From Anas platyrhynchos (Eukaryota > Chordata > Aves > Anseriformes > Anatidae): a DNA stretch of 64,000 bases. The stretch is from contig NC_092588.1 of assembly GCF_047663525.1 (NCBI RefSeq), forward strand, positions 138,376,501 through 138,440,500. The letters run 5' to 3'. This document shows, piece after piece, positions 27,001 to 39,600 of the stretch. The notes below the pieces were generated by a model. The model saw only the letters and a program-made list of their open reading frames with translations, ran no database searches and had not been told where the DNA came from. How positions within the stretch are numbered: the first letter of the stretch is position 1; every line of letters begins with the position of its first letter. Position numbers and translations under genes: made by a program.

Positions 27001-30000
27001 TAACAAATGCAATAAAATTTTCAAACCAAAGACTATGTAAAGAGTCAACCATAAAACATAACTAAATCTGTTTCAAAATCAGTCTTCCCTTACAGGAATA
27101 CTCCAACATTTAGGAAAGTATAAAGGCTGCAAAGCAATTTAAAGATTCATCCATTTCTCCAAACTGTCACCAATTCCTCTGTCTTGACCCAACCTTCTCC
27201 TCTTCTGAAATGGAAATATGTCTCTGAATATATACTTCTGATTTTACATATGGTCTATTAAACCCACAGCAAATGTATTCTTAAATCACACCGTAATCTC
27301 TGAGTTATTTCTTGTATACTGGAATGGAAGACTTCAGAGAGTACAGTGGAATTATTGATCTGTTTAGTGTTAGGAAAGCTATTGATTATGTGGTGGTGTG
27401 ATCTTATGTAAGCATAAATTGACCTTGCAGGGTATTTTATTTGTGTTTCAACTGTTTCACTGCAGTACACAGCTGTGTTAAGCAATACTGTTATATATGC
27501 TAGAGTGTAACGTACTACAAATTAATCCTTCTGAGAAGCGGTGAGATTATATAATCTGCAGCAATGTTTATCGCACTTTTCAGAGGAGATATTAAAGTGG
27601 AAAAAGAGTAATAGAAATTGACTGGAATAAAAAGCAGAAGAGTAAATAACAGGGCTAGGACAATGGGTTGGTCTCAATTATTTCTTTTCAAGATCTAGGG
27701 TTCTTTTCTAAAGTAGTAATGTTTCCCTAAAAAATAAAAGGTTACAAATATTTTGGTAGCTGTGAAGCGGTCTGTTGGCTAAACTGTGGTGTAATATCAG
27801 GATTTTTAGAACTGTATTTTATATCTAGGAGTTTCCTTTCCTCTTCATTATCAAGTGCAAATAAGATTTTCAGGAATGGTATTTGCAGAGGGAGGGGAGC
27901 CAGAGTCCACAGCTCACACGGGGCTATCATAGTACAACACTGCTCCTGAAGAACTGCTGTATCACTTCGCCAGGCTCCAAGCTCAGCAAGGTACCCCAGA
28001 AATACAGTGCCCAGAGGCTTCTTTGAAACACAGCATCTGCTCAGCCATTCTCCATATCCCCCCTCTCCTCCTCCCCAGCCATTTTGAGGGCTTTTTTTTT
28101 TAGCTATTTGCTAGCTTCCAGCAAAAACAGGAGTTGCAACGATCTGGAGGAACTGCAGATTATTTGCCACCGTGGGAGCATAGCCCAAATGAGAATACAT
28201 CAAGCTTAAAAGTCTGTAAAGCAAAGGGATGTGGAGGTGTAAAAACCAATTACAGCTTCCACCCAATTGGGTTCTGTAATTTGTTGCACTAATGAAACAT
28301 TTCTTTTAAGTGGAAAACCTTTGAAGAATACTAATATAATAATTAATATTCAGGTTACCTAGGGAACCTAAGACTCTACCGACTGTAGCTAGAAGAGCCT
28401 TTGCAGAGGAAGCTACCCAACACTGCTTTTTTTCTAGAGCTTTAAGAAAGATGCTTCCAGGCAGCAGTGAGATTATGTCACCTCTCTTTCCCAGTTTGCA
28501 TCAATCCTCTCTAATAACTACAAAATCCGAGGACTTGCTTTGTCTAAAACAAGTTAGAGCTGATGTAAATCTGAAAAAGGAGGAAGAAACCAGGTGAGTG
28601 TAGTGGCAAAAGGATTATGTGAAGAAGCTAGATGATTGTAGAGCCATAAAGAACAAGAGAAATAATAAAAATAAAAAAATAAATAAAAATAAGAGAAACA
28701 CAGCTGAATTGTATAAAGGAAAGGTCTGAATAAAACCTTTAATATTTCTCTATTTGTCAGTAGCATATACATAAGTGTTGATGAAGAGTTTCCCTGAATT
28801 GCTTTTAGTAGGATGCCATTTATACCAGCAAATTAACAGCATTGCTAGGTCTTCTGCTATATGTACGTCGCCTTTGCGAGCATCAAGTGCTAAGGAACTC
28901 CTTAGCAGGGGCTGACAAACAATTACATGGGGCACCCCAAATCTTAACTAGATTGCTGGAGCAATGAACCAAGTGCTTGCACAAGTTTCTTCAAGGTTAG
29001 CCTCAATCTAGCAGTGCTGATGTCAGCATTACAGATACTGAATTAAATGAAGCTCTAAGAGCCTGACTGGGGCTGCACAAAAATCCACCACAGAAGAGAG
29101 ATTGTGGGTATGGGAGGTATTAAAGAGGACATCATGGCTTGTCCTTGCCTCATGATTCTTTTTGACTTTGAGAAATGCACGGGTAAATACCACACGATTG
29201 TCAAGAACCACAGACCACTGCCAGACAGATATGTAGTCTAGCGGATATGAGCACACACGCTGGAGCAGCTTTAGAAGACAACATCTGGAAAGGGAAAGGG
29301 GCAGCTCTCTGACAATGAAGGGACTCAGTTCACACAGCTGCATGGCAAAGCTGAGCTAGGTTAACCTGGAATCCTGTTCTCTGCTTTTTGTACAATGTCT
29401 TGGCACTAGCACTGTGGTTTGTGCAAACCAGGGCTGTCAGCTGTAGCCCTTTTGCGAATACATGAAGACAAGTATTTCTTTCCTGTATTGCAGCTATAAT
29501 TCTTACTTTTTTTTCTTTTTCTTTTTGGCTTTGATCTGCTGGGAGTTTGGCTTACAAGGAAAAATGATGTGTACTCATTGGCACACAGTGCTGTCTTCTA
29601 GGAACTCAAGAGTTATTGGATTGGATCACATATTCATTCACCCCACTACCAGAATGAGAGTAGCCAACAGCAAAAGCTGCAAAGGAAAACATAAGAAAGC
29701 TTCTTTGAGAAATTCACTACCCCTGGGGAAGCTTCTGTTGAACCTTATTAATTAGAGGTTAGTTTATGCCCTGGAGCAGGAGACATTAAATCCCTTATAA
29801 ATATGCATGTTTGTTCTTCAGAACTTCGGAATAATACAGAGATGTTGTACAACTGACACCATGCCTGAGAAGCATGTAAGTGTTCGCTCTGTTTAACAGA
29901 TGGGCAAACAGGGAAAGAAGTCAAGCAGCTCCTCTGCAGTCCAGTCAGCGGGCAGACTTCTGGTGGCACTGGCAGGTGAATAACGCGACAGGCAGTTTCA

Positions 30001-30569
30001 AGCTCTCCTCCTGAAGGTGGCTAGCTGTATTACCTAATTCCTGCTGCACGGCCCCTCCGAGATTAATTTCCTCTCCTGCAAAATGGGTGTGTTTATCTAC
30101 CCACTTAATGAGATTTTTAGAACTGAATAATATTTATATTACACAATTATTATGCATTACTGATACTACACAATGTTAGAAGAAGGAAGAGATGCGCTGC
30201 CAAGGGATTATTAAATCATTAATTTCACCACATTTCTAGAAGCTCTGTTCCCCATAGAGCTCTGTCAATGCGTCTCTTCTCAGCTAGAGCATCCTTTCAA
30301 AATAGTTCCAGGCTCTCGTGCTTAAATCTAATAAACAAGGCTGGGAGTGCAGTAAGCACGCAGTGTATACTGATTTAGACAGTAAATTTTATACTGAATT
30401 TTTCTCTCTCTTTTTTTTTTTTTAATTTTCCCTTAAAAGTCTGTTTTGACCAACTACTAAGAAACTGGGAGCCTTGAAAATCTCCAATATGGTCTGGGAG
30501 CAAGGATAACTGTAAAATTTTAATATCCTGTTTCCAGAAAAGAACAGAGAAAATGACTCTGAAAGAAAA

Positions 30570-30601
<32 letters not shown>

Positions 30602-33600
30602 GAAAGAAAGAAAAAAAAGATTTATGCAAGAGCACACAGCTTTTGTAAGATAATCATCAGCAATTCCTCAAACCAGAGAACCAGTCCTTGGTCATATCGA
30701 TAGAACTTTTGGATGATATCAATGCAGGTCAAATTTCATACAGAGAGAAGAACACAGGATGCTGTCTTCAGAACTGCAATTACAGCACAGGTTGTGCTAT
30801 GTGAACTAGCCAGGATCACAGCCAGTTTGGTTGTTAAAAAGCATTGAAACCCTAACAGCAGAGTTCTTGAATGTCAAAGGAGTATCAGAGCTTATCCAGC
30901 CTGTGCTGAACCATGGGTTGCAAAAGATTTTTTTCACCTGGTATTAGGGCTAAGTAAAAGCTGGCAAGCTCACCTCAGTGTAAATACAATCCATATGTTC
31001 TTTATGCACCCCACAGTTTGCTCTTTTGTGTATTTCCAGTCTGATCACTGGTTTTATAACCCACTTTGACCACTTATGACTCCCTGTCCTTGCCAGAAGG
31101 CAAAAAGATAGCATATGGAAGAGTGAGCATCTCGTCCTTAAAGTCCAACAGCCTTACGTGAGGGTTTAGATAGAAGGTGTCATGCTCCATTCTCACAGGC
31201 CTGGAAGATGTAGAAGTTGGCTCAGGGGAAGGTAGATTGTGGAAGCAATAAATAGGAAAGAAGCAAAGCTGGAACAGGGAGCAGTTACTCTGACTTGTGC
31301 ATCTAGCACAGCAGAAATGGAAAATTGCTGTGAAGTGGTGGCTGAAGGAAGGAAGGAAGAAAGAGGGGTTCAGAAGGAAGAGAAGTTAAAAAAATAAAAA
31401 GGGAAGCAAAAACTCTAACTGTAGTAGTGTGAACAGCAAATGAGAGTAGTTTTATATTTTGTCAACTCTACAAAACACCCACCTGTTCTGAACCAGAACT
31501 GACTGCTTCAACAGTTCCTTATCATGGTCTGATATCTCTGTGCATAGCTAAAGCCTGCCTGAGTTAACTGAAAGTTTCTTAGACCTTAACTCTCTGTAAT
31601 ATAGTACCTCGGCTTCAGGAAATGATATTAATCAGTTACGATACATACCAAACCCAGCAATTTATGTTGCACAAAAAGCTTTTCTTCCTCCTCCCCGCCT
31701 CTACCAACAAACTATTTCTTCCAGTAGCATCAAGCTGAGCTTGTGGATATTAAGTTTTCAGTGCTAGTCAGTTCCAAGGAGTTGGAAGGTAGGACAGTTT
31801 AATTATTTTTAATGATCTTGATAGAATCTTTAATTCTGATCCATGTAATAATGGAATTCAAGAGAGTATTCGCCCCTGAGAAAAACAAAATTGGCAGAGG
31901 GAAGCTGTTCTGTAAACACAGCATGACGCATTTCCAAATGAATGTGGAAGCTTTTCAGGGATCTCTGTCCCTACTGAGCAAGTACTTATGTGCCATCCTG
32001 AACAAGGACAGATGTAGCCATGTGTTTATATGCATGGAGGCCGTGACAGAGCCAAACCTAATGAGTGCCTAGGGTGCTGCTGCAATAGAAGCAATAGTTT
32101 TGGGCTAAGACAGAAACTGCTTCACTACAATCTTTACCAGGGTGCCAGTTCAGATGGATAACATCACATTACTCGTTTTCTTTAATACTGTAGGTTTTGT
32201 GTCAGGAATATTTTTAATCCATTCCAGATCAGTTAGTTAACTATTCATTATAGAGGAAATAGGTGAAATCACTTCATTCGTGTAGTTCTTTTATCTTACT
32301 CAGTTTGCACAGTTCAGTTCAAATAAACAAGTAGAGTCCCGGAAGCAAAAGCATAATACAAATGTATTGCTGCAAATGAAGTCTGAAAGCAATACAAAAT
32401 TATCTTTTCAAAACGGAAGATCTAAATTTATGGCTTGTTAGACAAGTCTAGGGTAAACAGTTTTTTCTAAATGAGCCAAAATTACCTGAATTTTGCGGAT
32501 TCTTCTGGTCTCCTTATCCACGTGCAGTTCTGTAGCTTTTTGACTATGTGAAGATAATAATCTTCTGAATATCTAAAAAAAGAAACAACATCAAACACTT
32601 GAATATATATATATTTAGAATCAGTCTCTAAAACATTCAAATGATGCATGTATTAATAATAATGCGCATGGTGCATATATAATAGTTTGCTTTTAGAACT
32701 CCATGACCTATTTTATTTCCATAATTTATAACTGTACTGTCTTCATTTAATTAGCATGACCTATTAAACATTGGTTCTTAATAATGATGTCCTAATGAAC
32801 TTTTCTTTTCAGAAACTTTCAAATTACTCTGGTTTCAAACGTAAGTATTCAACCATAAATATCTTGAAGTTATTAGATGCCTCAAAAATTATCTCTTGTA
32901 CAAAAGTCCAAAATAATACAAACCCCCTGTTTCTTGTATTTGGTGTTTTAAACTTCAAAACTATTTGATGTGTCTCTTGGAAACAAAGACTAAAATTACA
33001 CTTTTTAAGCCTTTTCCTTCTTACACCTTATCCAGTCCCCAAAGCTCAATTCAGTCATCTAAGACCATAAACCAACATTTACAGATATAAGGTTTCCTTC
33101 AGACTATCTTTTAAATTAAAAAAAAGTGTTTTACATCAACCAGAACTAAGCACCATGGGGTACATGTACCCAAAGAGTTGTACGCTCTTTTTATGGGTTG
33201 TTTCAAGAGATTTAAATTTGTCCATATGTGAAATACTGCAGACCGTGTAACCAAAACGAATTGAGACATTTCTTCCCCGGTTCAATGTTAACTCTCCCAT
33301 TTGTGCTTGGTTCCTACTATAAGGTTTTTAAAAACAATGACTTTGACTTAAAAGGAGGACTGGGCAGATGGAATAAGAGATGACGTGGATGTCAAGGCTA
33401 CAAATTCTATGTGACTCATGTCTCCAGCAAATATCTACCTTGTACCATTCTAGCAAAAATGGCTTAGTGTTGGCCCAAAACCAAATGATTATGAGTTTAT
33501 TTAACCTGGAACTTAGAAGTGTGTATTTCAAACAACCTTAAAACAAACGTGGGAAGGCACGAAACCTCACTTGTTTTTAAATGGAGCATGAGAACTGATA

Positions 33601-36600
33601 AAAAGAGAAACGAAAAGGCAATGATGGCTTGCAACAGAAGAGCACTCAACAACCCAAAAGCTTCCTTCTCTCTCCACGTTCAACATGCTTTTAGTACCAC
33701 AGCTTTATGGTAAACATTTGAAAAAGCAGAACCCTTTTCTTTTTGTTTGTTTGCTTCATAAAAGTACAGCTATGGCTAGAGTAACCTGCTTTGTCTACCC
33801 CAGAGTAAAATTGCTTTGCATTTCCACATGGCAAAAGAAATGAAAATTTCCTAGAGGAATTCTGCACCAGAATTGTTTTTTGCCTCAAGTTTGCACCTGT
33901 GACAACATGCATGATGTTCACTCTCTACGCACAGATACAGGAAGCATTACCAGACACAGAAAACACCTAAGGAACTAAATCATTGTAACCAAACTGATTT
34001 TACTGAGCCTCTTGCACAGCTATAAGAGAGTAGGAAGAAATGGGCTGAAGTGGGAGCAGCGTGCAACTGGTTTCATTGCAGCTGTGGCCAGCCTGACCTG
34101 CTGCAGTACCTTCCTCCTCCTTCCACTCCAACTCCATGTCTGCTCTCCCCCTTGTGCCATGGCTGGTACTGACTTGACGCCACCTCTGTTGTGTTTTTAC
34201 CAGCTTTTGCCCTGGGGAAATATCTCCCTAGGCCACTTTTAGTCACTACCATGGCAAAAAAAAAAAAAAAGTAATATAGAAGTAAATAAAAATAATAATA
34301 ATAATAAAGCATATATATTTTCTTCTGCTTTAGTGCCTTAAACTGCATCAGGAAAGACCCCATCACACACCATTGCCAGTGTAAGAAGTGACAGGAGTGG
34401 AGAAACTGGGAACGAGGCCTTCCTACTTTGGCAGCTGCCTGCTGGTACGTTGTGCTAGGAGCCTTGCAACTGCAGCCACAGACCATGGAACTAGTTTCTT
34501 GCTGAAGCAGCCACCCAAACTGGCTCGTCTGTGGGGTCAGAGGAGCACCAGCAGCAGCACAGGGCAGGACAGGCAGCGTGTGAGCAGGGGACGGTGGGAG
34601 AGAAGCAGAGGATCTGAACAGCCTATGCTAACATTGAATCACTCGTCTAGTTTTGTTCCTTAAGGCTAAACAATAAATAAATCTTAGATGTTGGGACTTA
34701 AGGTAAAAAAAAAAAAATCAAAAAATTAATAGGATAACAGAGTGTGAAAATTTACTTAGGCTATCATTATCTAGGAGAAAAAATATAGGGAAGGGAAAGC
34801 AAGTTCTAGCCTGAAGACATCTATAAGATGAAAATAAGAGTCAGAAACAAATAGGAAAATTACCAGGAAGAAATGGCATGGACTGACAAGTTATTAGCAA
34901 GTTACAGGGAAACATTTCATGTGGATTAAAATCAAAGCATCTTCCACAGCGCTAGTATTAAGGCCTCATGAGAAACACGGGCCTGTCAGAAACTGTGAGG
35001 GCCTCCTGCTAGGTGTAACAGAAGCTGTAAAGCTGCACCTAGGGTAAAAACACCTCTCACAGCGCAAGGACACTGCTGCCTTTCCACTGCTCTGTGCTGG
35101 ATGGAAATCACTTGCCCAGAGGTGTCCCAGGGCTCACCAAGAAGCCACCGTTCCCAGGTCCGTATGGGATGGAGCAACGCCTCTGCTCACCCTGTGCACC
35201 CAGTTCTGCTCCTCCTGTGACTTACAGAGACACCACGGCCTGTCAGACCTCATCTTTGCCCGTGCTGGCACAGCACCACAAGCATCAGAGATATCTCAGC
35301 AGCAAATCCCTGGGGACAGGAGCTCTGTGAGGCAGCTGCCACATCTGCCCGCAGCAGCGTAAGGCGTCCGTGCCGGTCAGTTCCGTGAAATGAACTCCAC
35401 TTGAACGCAGACAATATTCCCATAGATTAATTTAATTTTATTTTTTTTTAAAGACTCAAAACGAAGCTCTGGGATTTGCTGCAGCTGGGTTTACAGCCCA
35501 GAAAGCTTTGTTTTCCTCTCGGAAAGCCTATTTTAGCATTTCCTGCTCTAAAGGAGCCTCAGGGACACGCTCCAATGGAATCAGTCCAGGAAGGCCATCA
35601 AGATATTATTTCATGGCTCTGCTGTAACCTAGACAGTCCTTTTCTCCACTGTTTCATTTTAAAGAGCTGGAACAATACGTGTATTTCCACTGGCACCTGA
35701 AAACTTAGAGTACGTGTTCGATGATGCTAAAATATCTTTATTATTAAGTTAAATTGAACTCTAACAATATGTGGATGAGCCAGTAATTACAGTGCTGAGA
35801 ATAGCGAAAGAAACATGTTCGGTCCAAGTTTTGTCTGCCACCTGCATCCTAGCCATTACAGAAATTTGCTCTTGTAGGAAACTCGCTTACACTGTTTGAG
35901 TCTTGCTGGCAAATAACACCTGGAAGGGGTTGGTTTTGCCTAGTACTCATCAAGTACACATTGGCCTTCTATGTTAAACGCCATGGTTAACACGGAATTA
36001 TTACGCATAGTTGAGGTACTGACAAAGTGCCTTCTAATTTTTGGCAGCTATCTAAAAGAAAACAGCAGGGACAGCATTGCTGAGATAGTAGGGGCACAAC
36101 AAGTAAAACATCAGAGCAGACAGACAGATGCAGCCCCACTGGTTACTCACTAGAACTAACACCTACTTGAAAAAAAAAAAAAAGCTATTTGATTTAGCAG
36201 GAAAATTGAGCAGCAGACGTTAAAAAGGGAGAACTTCCTATTTGGCAGCTTACATTCAAGAAAGAAACAAAACCAAAAAGAAAAACATCAGAAGGAAAAG
36301 CAAGAGAAATGGAGGATCTCTTGTGCCTTTGGAGACTTTAATATTATAAAAACAACTACTGTTTTTTAAAGCCCTCAGGAGACTGTGCACAGAGCTTGCT
36401 CTAGAATGAAAATGGAAAGCTGCCAGCAGAACACAGCATTTCGAGCTCTTTTATCACCACCAGCACATACCTGTTATAATAATACTTCCCACTTACATAG
36501 CATTTTTTACTATCAAATCATCTGACAAGCTCTGAACTAGGATATTTTTCCAGTCTCTGCCAGCTCGAGAGGCCAGAGAGTCCAGAACACCCCTGAAAGT

Positions 36601-39600
36601 CTCAGGCTGCAATGTAAAGCATTTCTACACCATGCCCGTGGGTCACACATCGAAAACGCAGCCAACATCCAGCAGCTCCTCCCAGTGAAGGGCAATGAGT
36701 TGCACTATGCATGACACAAAGCAATGCTCTGCTCTTTTGTTCCAAATACCAGTTGCTCTTCCCACCTGCCCATTAGATGGCTCACCTCCTTTTTCTTTAG
36801 CCGCAAAATAAAGGTCTGGTACTTCCTCACGTTTCACCTACAAACTCAGCTTCAAAATGTTCTGGATCTAAAATGCAAGTCTGCATTCCTACAGCATCTA
36901 CGGCTTTGTAATACACAGGATAACAGGACCTATACCACCAGAGCTGGATTTGGGAGCCATTATAGTGACTGCTTGTGCTTCTCTCGGCATTGAACAGCCG
37001 CTTCAATTATATTCTTTGCCCTCTGTTTGCCCACCTCTGTTTCAGCTCTCACTAGCAGTGGAATGGTAGCATGATACCATAGTACCACCTCTCGAAAGAG
37101 TAAAACTTCAATGATAATGTTGCTGATGAGATGGCACAGTGGCAGGAGAAGAGGTTATAGAAGAGGAAAAAAAAAAAAGAACTGAAATAGTAAAGGCAAA
37201 ATGCTGGTAATATAGTGACTTAAAAATGGGTGGAAGATCTTAAAATGCAAAGAGAAATTGAAGAGGGGGCAGAAAGCACAGGAGAACATTTAAAATTAAG
37301 ATTCAGTGGTTCTTTATTTTTTGTGTTAAGGAAAATTTTGACTTCCCCAGTCCTTTGAATTGGGAAAAGCACATAATTATTTTTAGCAGAATTTTTGTTT
37401 CTCATTCCATTCCACTTCTCTTCACAAATGAAGAAGAAGGAAAAAAAAAAAAAAAGCTTCAAATTTTAAAGACACCATAGCACATAATTAATTTTAAGCT
37501 GGCACTTGGTCCTAATAGAACACTCTTCTTACTCGCAATGTTTTATTTATTGCTGTATCCTTACTGGCACCATGTTACATGTCAAAAGTAATGGGCTGCT
37601 TTTCCTACCTCCACTTTAGCAAGTGGGAAGGAATTTGAGCAGGGCTGATAGCAAGGATTTTTTTCCATGTCAGGGAAAGGCAGAACAGCAAGTGGAAACC
37701 AGAAATGGAATTGTGTTTGTTTTGATGTATCTAAGATTGAATAATTAGTTTCCTGTGCACTAGTTATTATAATAATGAAAGCAATTAAGAAGTTTTTATA
37801 CTAGTACATTTCTATACTTAATCTAGTGAATATGCTGAAAAGAACTACTAACTAAGGTTGCTCATAGCGGGAGTGTTCACCAATCAGGAAGAAGACATTC
37901 AAGAATGAAATGATGCCTCACAGATTCTGGTCTACCTTTTTGCAAATACCTTGTAAAAAATCAGAATGAGAAATCTTGTTGACTTACGCTGTGAATTAAA
38001 AAAGAAAATCCAACCTAGAATAAATATAACTTGTCAAAGAAAAAATGCAGGCAAACATTGGTTGAACAATTTCAGTTTCCTGTTGTGCTGTTCCACATTA
38101 ATATCATAAAGAATTATGTGAAAGAGGAGGACAATATTTTAGGCTTTTATTTAAAACAAACAAAGCAGAAAGCACAGCAAACACCTACCTTTTCTTCTTG
38201 ATTGATGATGATAAAATATTGTCCTGAATCGCCTTACACTTTGCAGCCTGTTCAAACTGGTAAATTCCATTTTTATTAGCAGTTGTTCTGTTAAAAAAGT
38301 GGGGTGGGAGAAAAAGCAACATGCTTTAAAAGAAAGAACATATTCTGACAGACCCGTTGCATTTACTTTGCTGTGACACTAAGATTAATAACTGTTAATT
38401 TAGCTGAAAACATTACCAAAGCAATCTTATTCACCTCTATTGTGAGGCTCTTGTATAAAATGAGAGTTTGCTGCTAGTGACTATAACATATTAGATTCCT
38501 TAAAGAAACTCTATTTCATAGTCTGAATTATATTTTCTGCTTTACACTGTAATCAGAAAAATGTAATTAAGAACTAAATGAAACAGGAAGCCTCTTGAAC
38601 ATTATGAAGATATTTAAAATATTTGTCATTAAAATATTCCAGCAGATGTGATTTCCTAAAGCTGTTGATGAAATGCAATATTCAGAGCCAATATAATATG
38701 TATAGGAAACACCACAGGTGAAGTGGATCATTTTACTTGGGCCTTAACTTATTGACTCGAGCTTAATACTTCCTTCCTTGTTTATTCTTTATTTACACAG
38801 TGAGAATAAATATTTGTAAAAGGAACCAATGCAAGTGCCAGACAGTGATCTTTAACTCCTGTTGCCTTATTTTCACCAAAATCCTGTGTGGTCCTCTTGC
38901 TTTGGCAGTCCTGCCAGCCTGAGCTGTAAATTAGTAAATGCCTGAGATACCATGGTCTTATTTTATTCACCTCAGTTCACCATGTACCCAGGTTTAATCT
39001 CATACAATCACCCTCCTCCTTCATCAACCTTCTGCTGTCCGTATTATCACTTATCATGATGTTCCTTCCTCCATCATTTTTATTTTCGCTGTTCCTCACC
39101 ATCTTTCCACCTGCCTCATTCCTCTTGGTTTCCTTCCACTGACTCACTACTTACGGAGCACTTGGACACTGCAGCCTATTTACCCAAACCAAAATTAGAA
39201 ATACGGGAGACACAGATGCTGTGTCATTCGTTCCTGGCTGGGAGCTGCAGCAGTGAACAGACCCCATGCTGGTCCTAGAAGCACAAGGGTCTTCGTGCTT
39301 CATACACATCGCAGTCTGCTTCTGCATCATCATTCTTTACTAACATGGACCAAAACTATTTTGGCTTCACCTGTTGAGGCCAGAGCTGGTTGTCCTGTAC
39401 CATGTCCAAGTGGCTTTTGAAGATCTCCAAGGAGGGAAACTCCACAGCCCCTCTGAGCAACCGGTGCCAGTGCTTTGTCACCCACACAGCACAGGAGTGC
39501 TTCCTGATGCTAAGAGAACCTCCTGTGTTCCATCTTCTGTACACCCTCCTTTCAGGTAGTTGTACACATTGAGATACCCCTGAGCTTCCCCTTCTTAAAC

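Larger units (their letters stand above)
21081..32485 (-). other. ST8SIA6: ST8SIA6 intron 3 (about 11.4 kb)
   Basis: Largest intron; GTAATT donor and TTTTTGCAG acceptor; phase 2. The acceptor pyrimidine tract is a (GTTT)n microsatellite. Inside are an A24 run with an AAAG tract (30566-30619), an AAAT/AATA-rich stretch near 28665-28691, a GGAA run near 31344-31360, and possibly an eroded CR1 tail near 26115-26145. No coding signal beyond chance open frames was seen. Confidence 0.85.

Noticed and set aside
29029..29343. 104-residue minus-strand frame in intron 3 as a nested exon
   Set aside because: No homology recognised and no paired splice signals in the frame; probably chance.
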